A DNA stretch of 6,420 bases from an uncultured bacterium (GTDB lineage: Bacteria; Bacteroidota; Bacteroidia; Bacteroidales; CAIWKO01), in NCBI GenBank assembly GCA_903916135.1, contig CAIWVT010000333.1, positions 1 through 6,420 of the forward strand, given 5' to 3'. Below are positions 5,848 to 6,420 of the stretch, piece by piece (positions within the stretch are counted from its first letter, which is position 1; each line of letters begins with the position of its first letter). A program made the translations under genes and the position numbers. The notes beneath the pieces are model-generated. The model had not been told where the DNA came from and did no database searches. It saw only the letters and a program-made list of their open reading frames with translations.

Positions 5848-6399
5848 CTAATTTGAGGAAAAGCCAAGAAAAGAATTTGAACTTGATGCTTTATACAACA
5901 AAGAATGTATGGCTTTGTGAACATTCAGGAGTTTGCTGCCCCAATGCGTCTCGAACAATTCTTTGGTGGAATGTACTGCATTTTCTTGCGCTGTGAGCGT
6001 GTTCTTTTGATAAAGAAGTAAGAAATCTTTTAAATCCTGATAGATATCGGCTAAACATTCTGCCATGCTTGCTTCGGTCGCTTCAGCACTTTTCTGAAAT
6101 GTGGACTCCACGAAATAAAAAGTATCTTTGATGCCAAATTTGTTTTTGGTTTTATTAAAAACATCTTCCCATTGTTCTTGGGTAACGAATCGTTCGTTGG
6201 ATTCTTCATTGATGTTTTCAATATCGGGCATCAAGGCACCTTTCAGATAAAGCAGTGGCAACACTTTCTGCAAATATAGCAAGGAAAAAGCGATGTCGTA
6301 TTTATCAAATTCCTCAAGAAAAATGCACAAGTCATTTGCTATCGTAATGACTTCTATCACGTTTTTGGAGTACACGATATTATTTGAATCTTCGGGCAT
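5848..6399 (-). CDS. DUF5063 family protein
   Basis: A 183-residue soluble protein with no signal peptide or membrane segment, resembling the DUF5063 family common in Bacteroidales, whose function is not known. Recognisable blocks are a helical N-terminus (residues 10-30, VYSKNVIEVITIANDLC), the stretch LQKVLPLLYLKGALMPDIE (43-61), RFVTQEQWEDVFNKTKNKFG (70-89), and the most family-like part, LADIYQDLKDFLLLYQKNT (116-134), followed by a conserved-looking LFETHWGSKLLNVHKAIHSLL (about 148-168). The composition suggests an all-helical fold. The ATG at 6399 is the first start I can see, and only 21 bases of upstream sequence are in the window, so the promoter and any upstream gene are not visible. 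The stop lies 3 nt before recF, so the two genes are almost certainly co-transcribed. Family assignment is from remembered motif similarity; the role is unknown. Confidence 0.85.
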   Translation of the reverse strand: MPEDSNNIVYSKNVIEVITIANDLCIFLEEFDKYDIAFSLLYLQKVLPLLYLKGALMPDIENINEESNERFVTQEQWEDVFNKTKNKFGIKDTFYFVESTFQKSAEATEASMAECLADIYQDLKDFLLLYQKNTLTAQENAVHSTKELFETHWGSKLLNVHKAIHSLLYKASSSNSFLGFSSN

Positions 6400-6420
6400 A
6401 ATAGGTTTTTAAATTATAGA

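Overview
The window looks like chromosomal DNA from a member of Bacteroidota, most likely Bacteroidales. The base composition is AT-leaning. Every credible gene lies on the minus strand, tightly packed, with no Shine-Dalgarno sites that stand out. The gene families fit that phylum: a DUF5063 protein, a RecF with phylum-style motifs, a short DUF721/DciA protein, a head-GIN (DUF2807) lipoprotein, and a large VWA plus amidotransferase-like membrane protein. One Bacteroidota-type promoter match (TTTG, 22 nt, TAATTTTG) lies ahead of the VWA gene.

In transcription order (right to left) the layout is: a DUF5063 protein (6399-5848), recF (5844-4732), DUF721/DciA-like (4731-4444), a head-GIN lipoprotein (4437-3715), a protein with an N-terminal UvrD-tail/Tudor-like segment (3711-3166), the VWA membrane protein (3128-1041) and a polytopic membrane protein of unknown function (896-270). 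Gaps among the first five are 3, 0, 6 and 3 nt, so these are very probably one operon. The VWA gene follows after 37 nt and probably has its own promoter as well. The last gene is separated by 144 nt of short degenerate repeats.

Functionally, the right half combines DNA replication and repair (RecF, and a probable replicative-helicase loader of the DciA family) with envelope proteins and small proteins of unknown role. The link may be simple co-transcription in a housekeeping operon. Nothing points to a phage, transposon, CRISPR array, RNA gene or defence island.

The left 1 kb is different. A degenerate TCATT array (about 893-1017) runs up to and into the start codon of the membrane gene. 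A set of 21-bp direct repeats (62-124) and several inverted repeats lie downstream of that gene. These repeats, the TTG start of the VWA gene and the Tudor-like small protein are the items worth a second look. I see no convincing evidence for a new multi-gene system.
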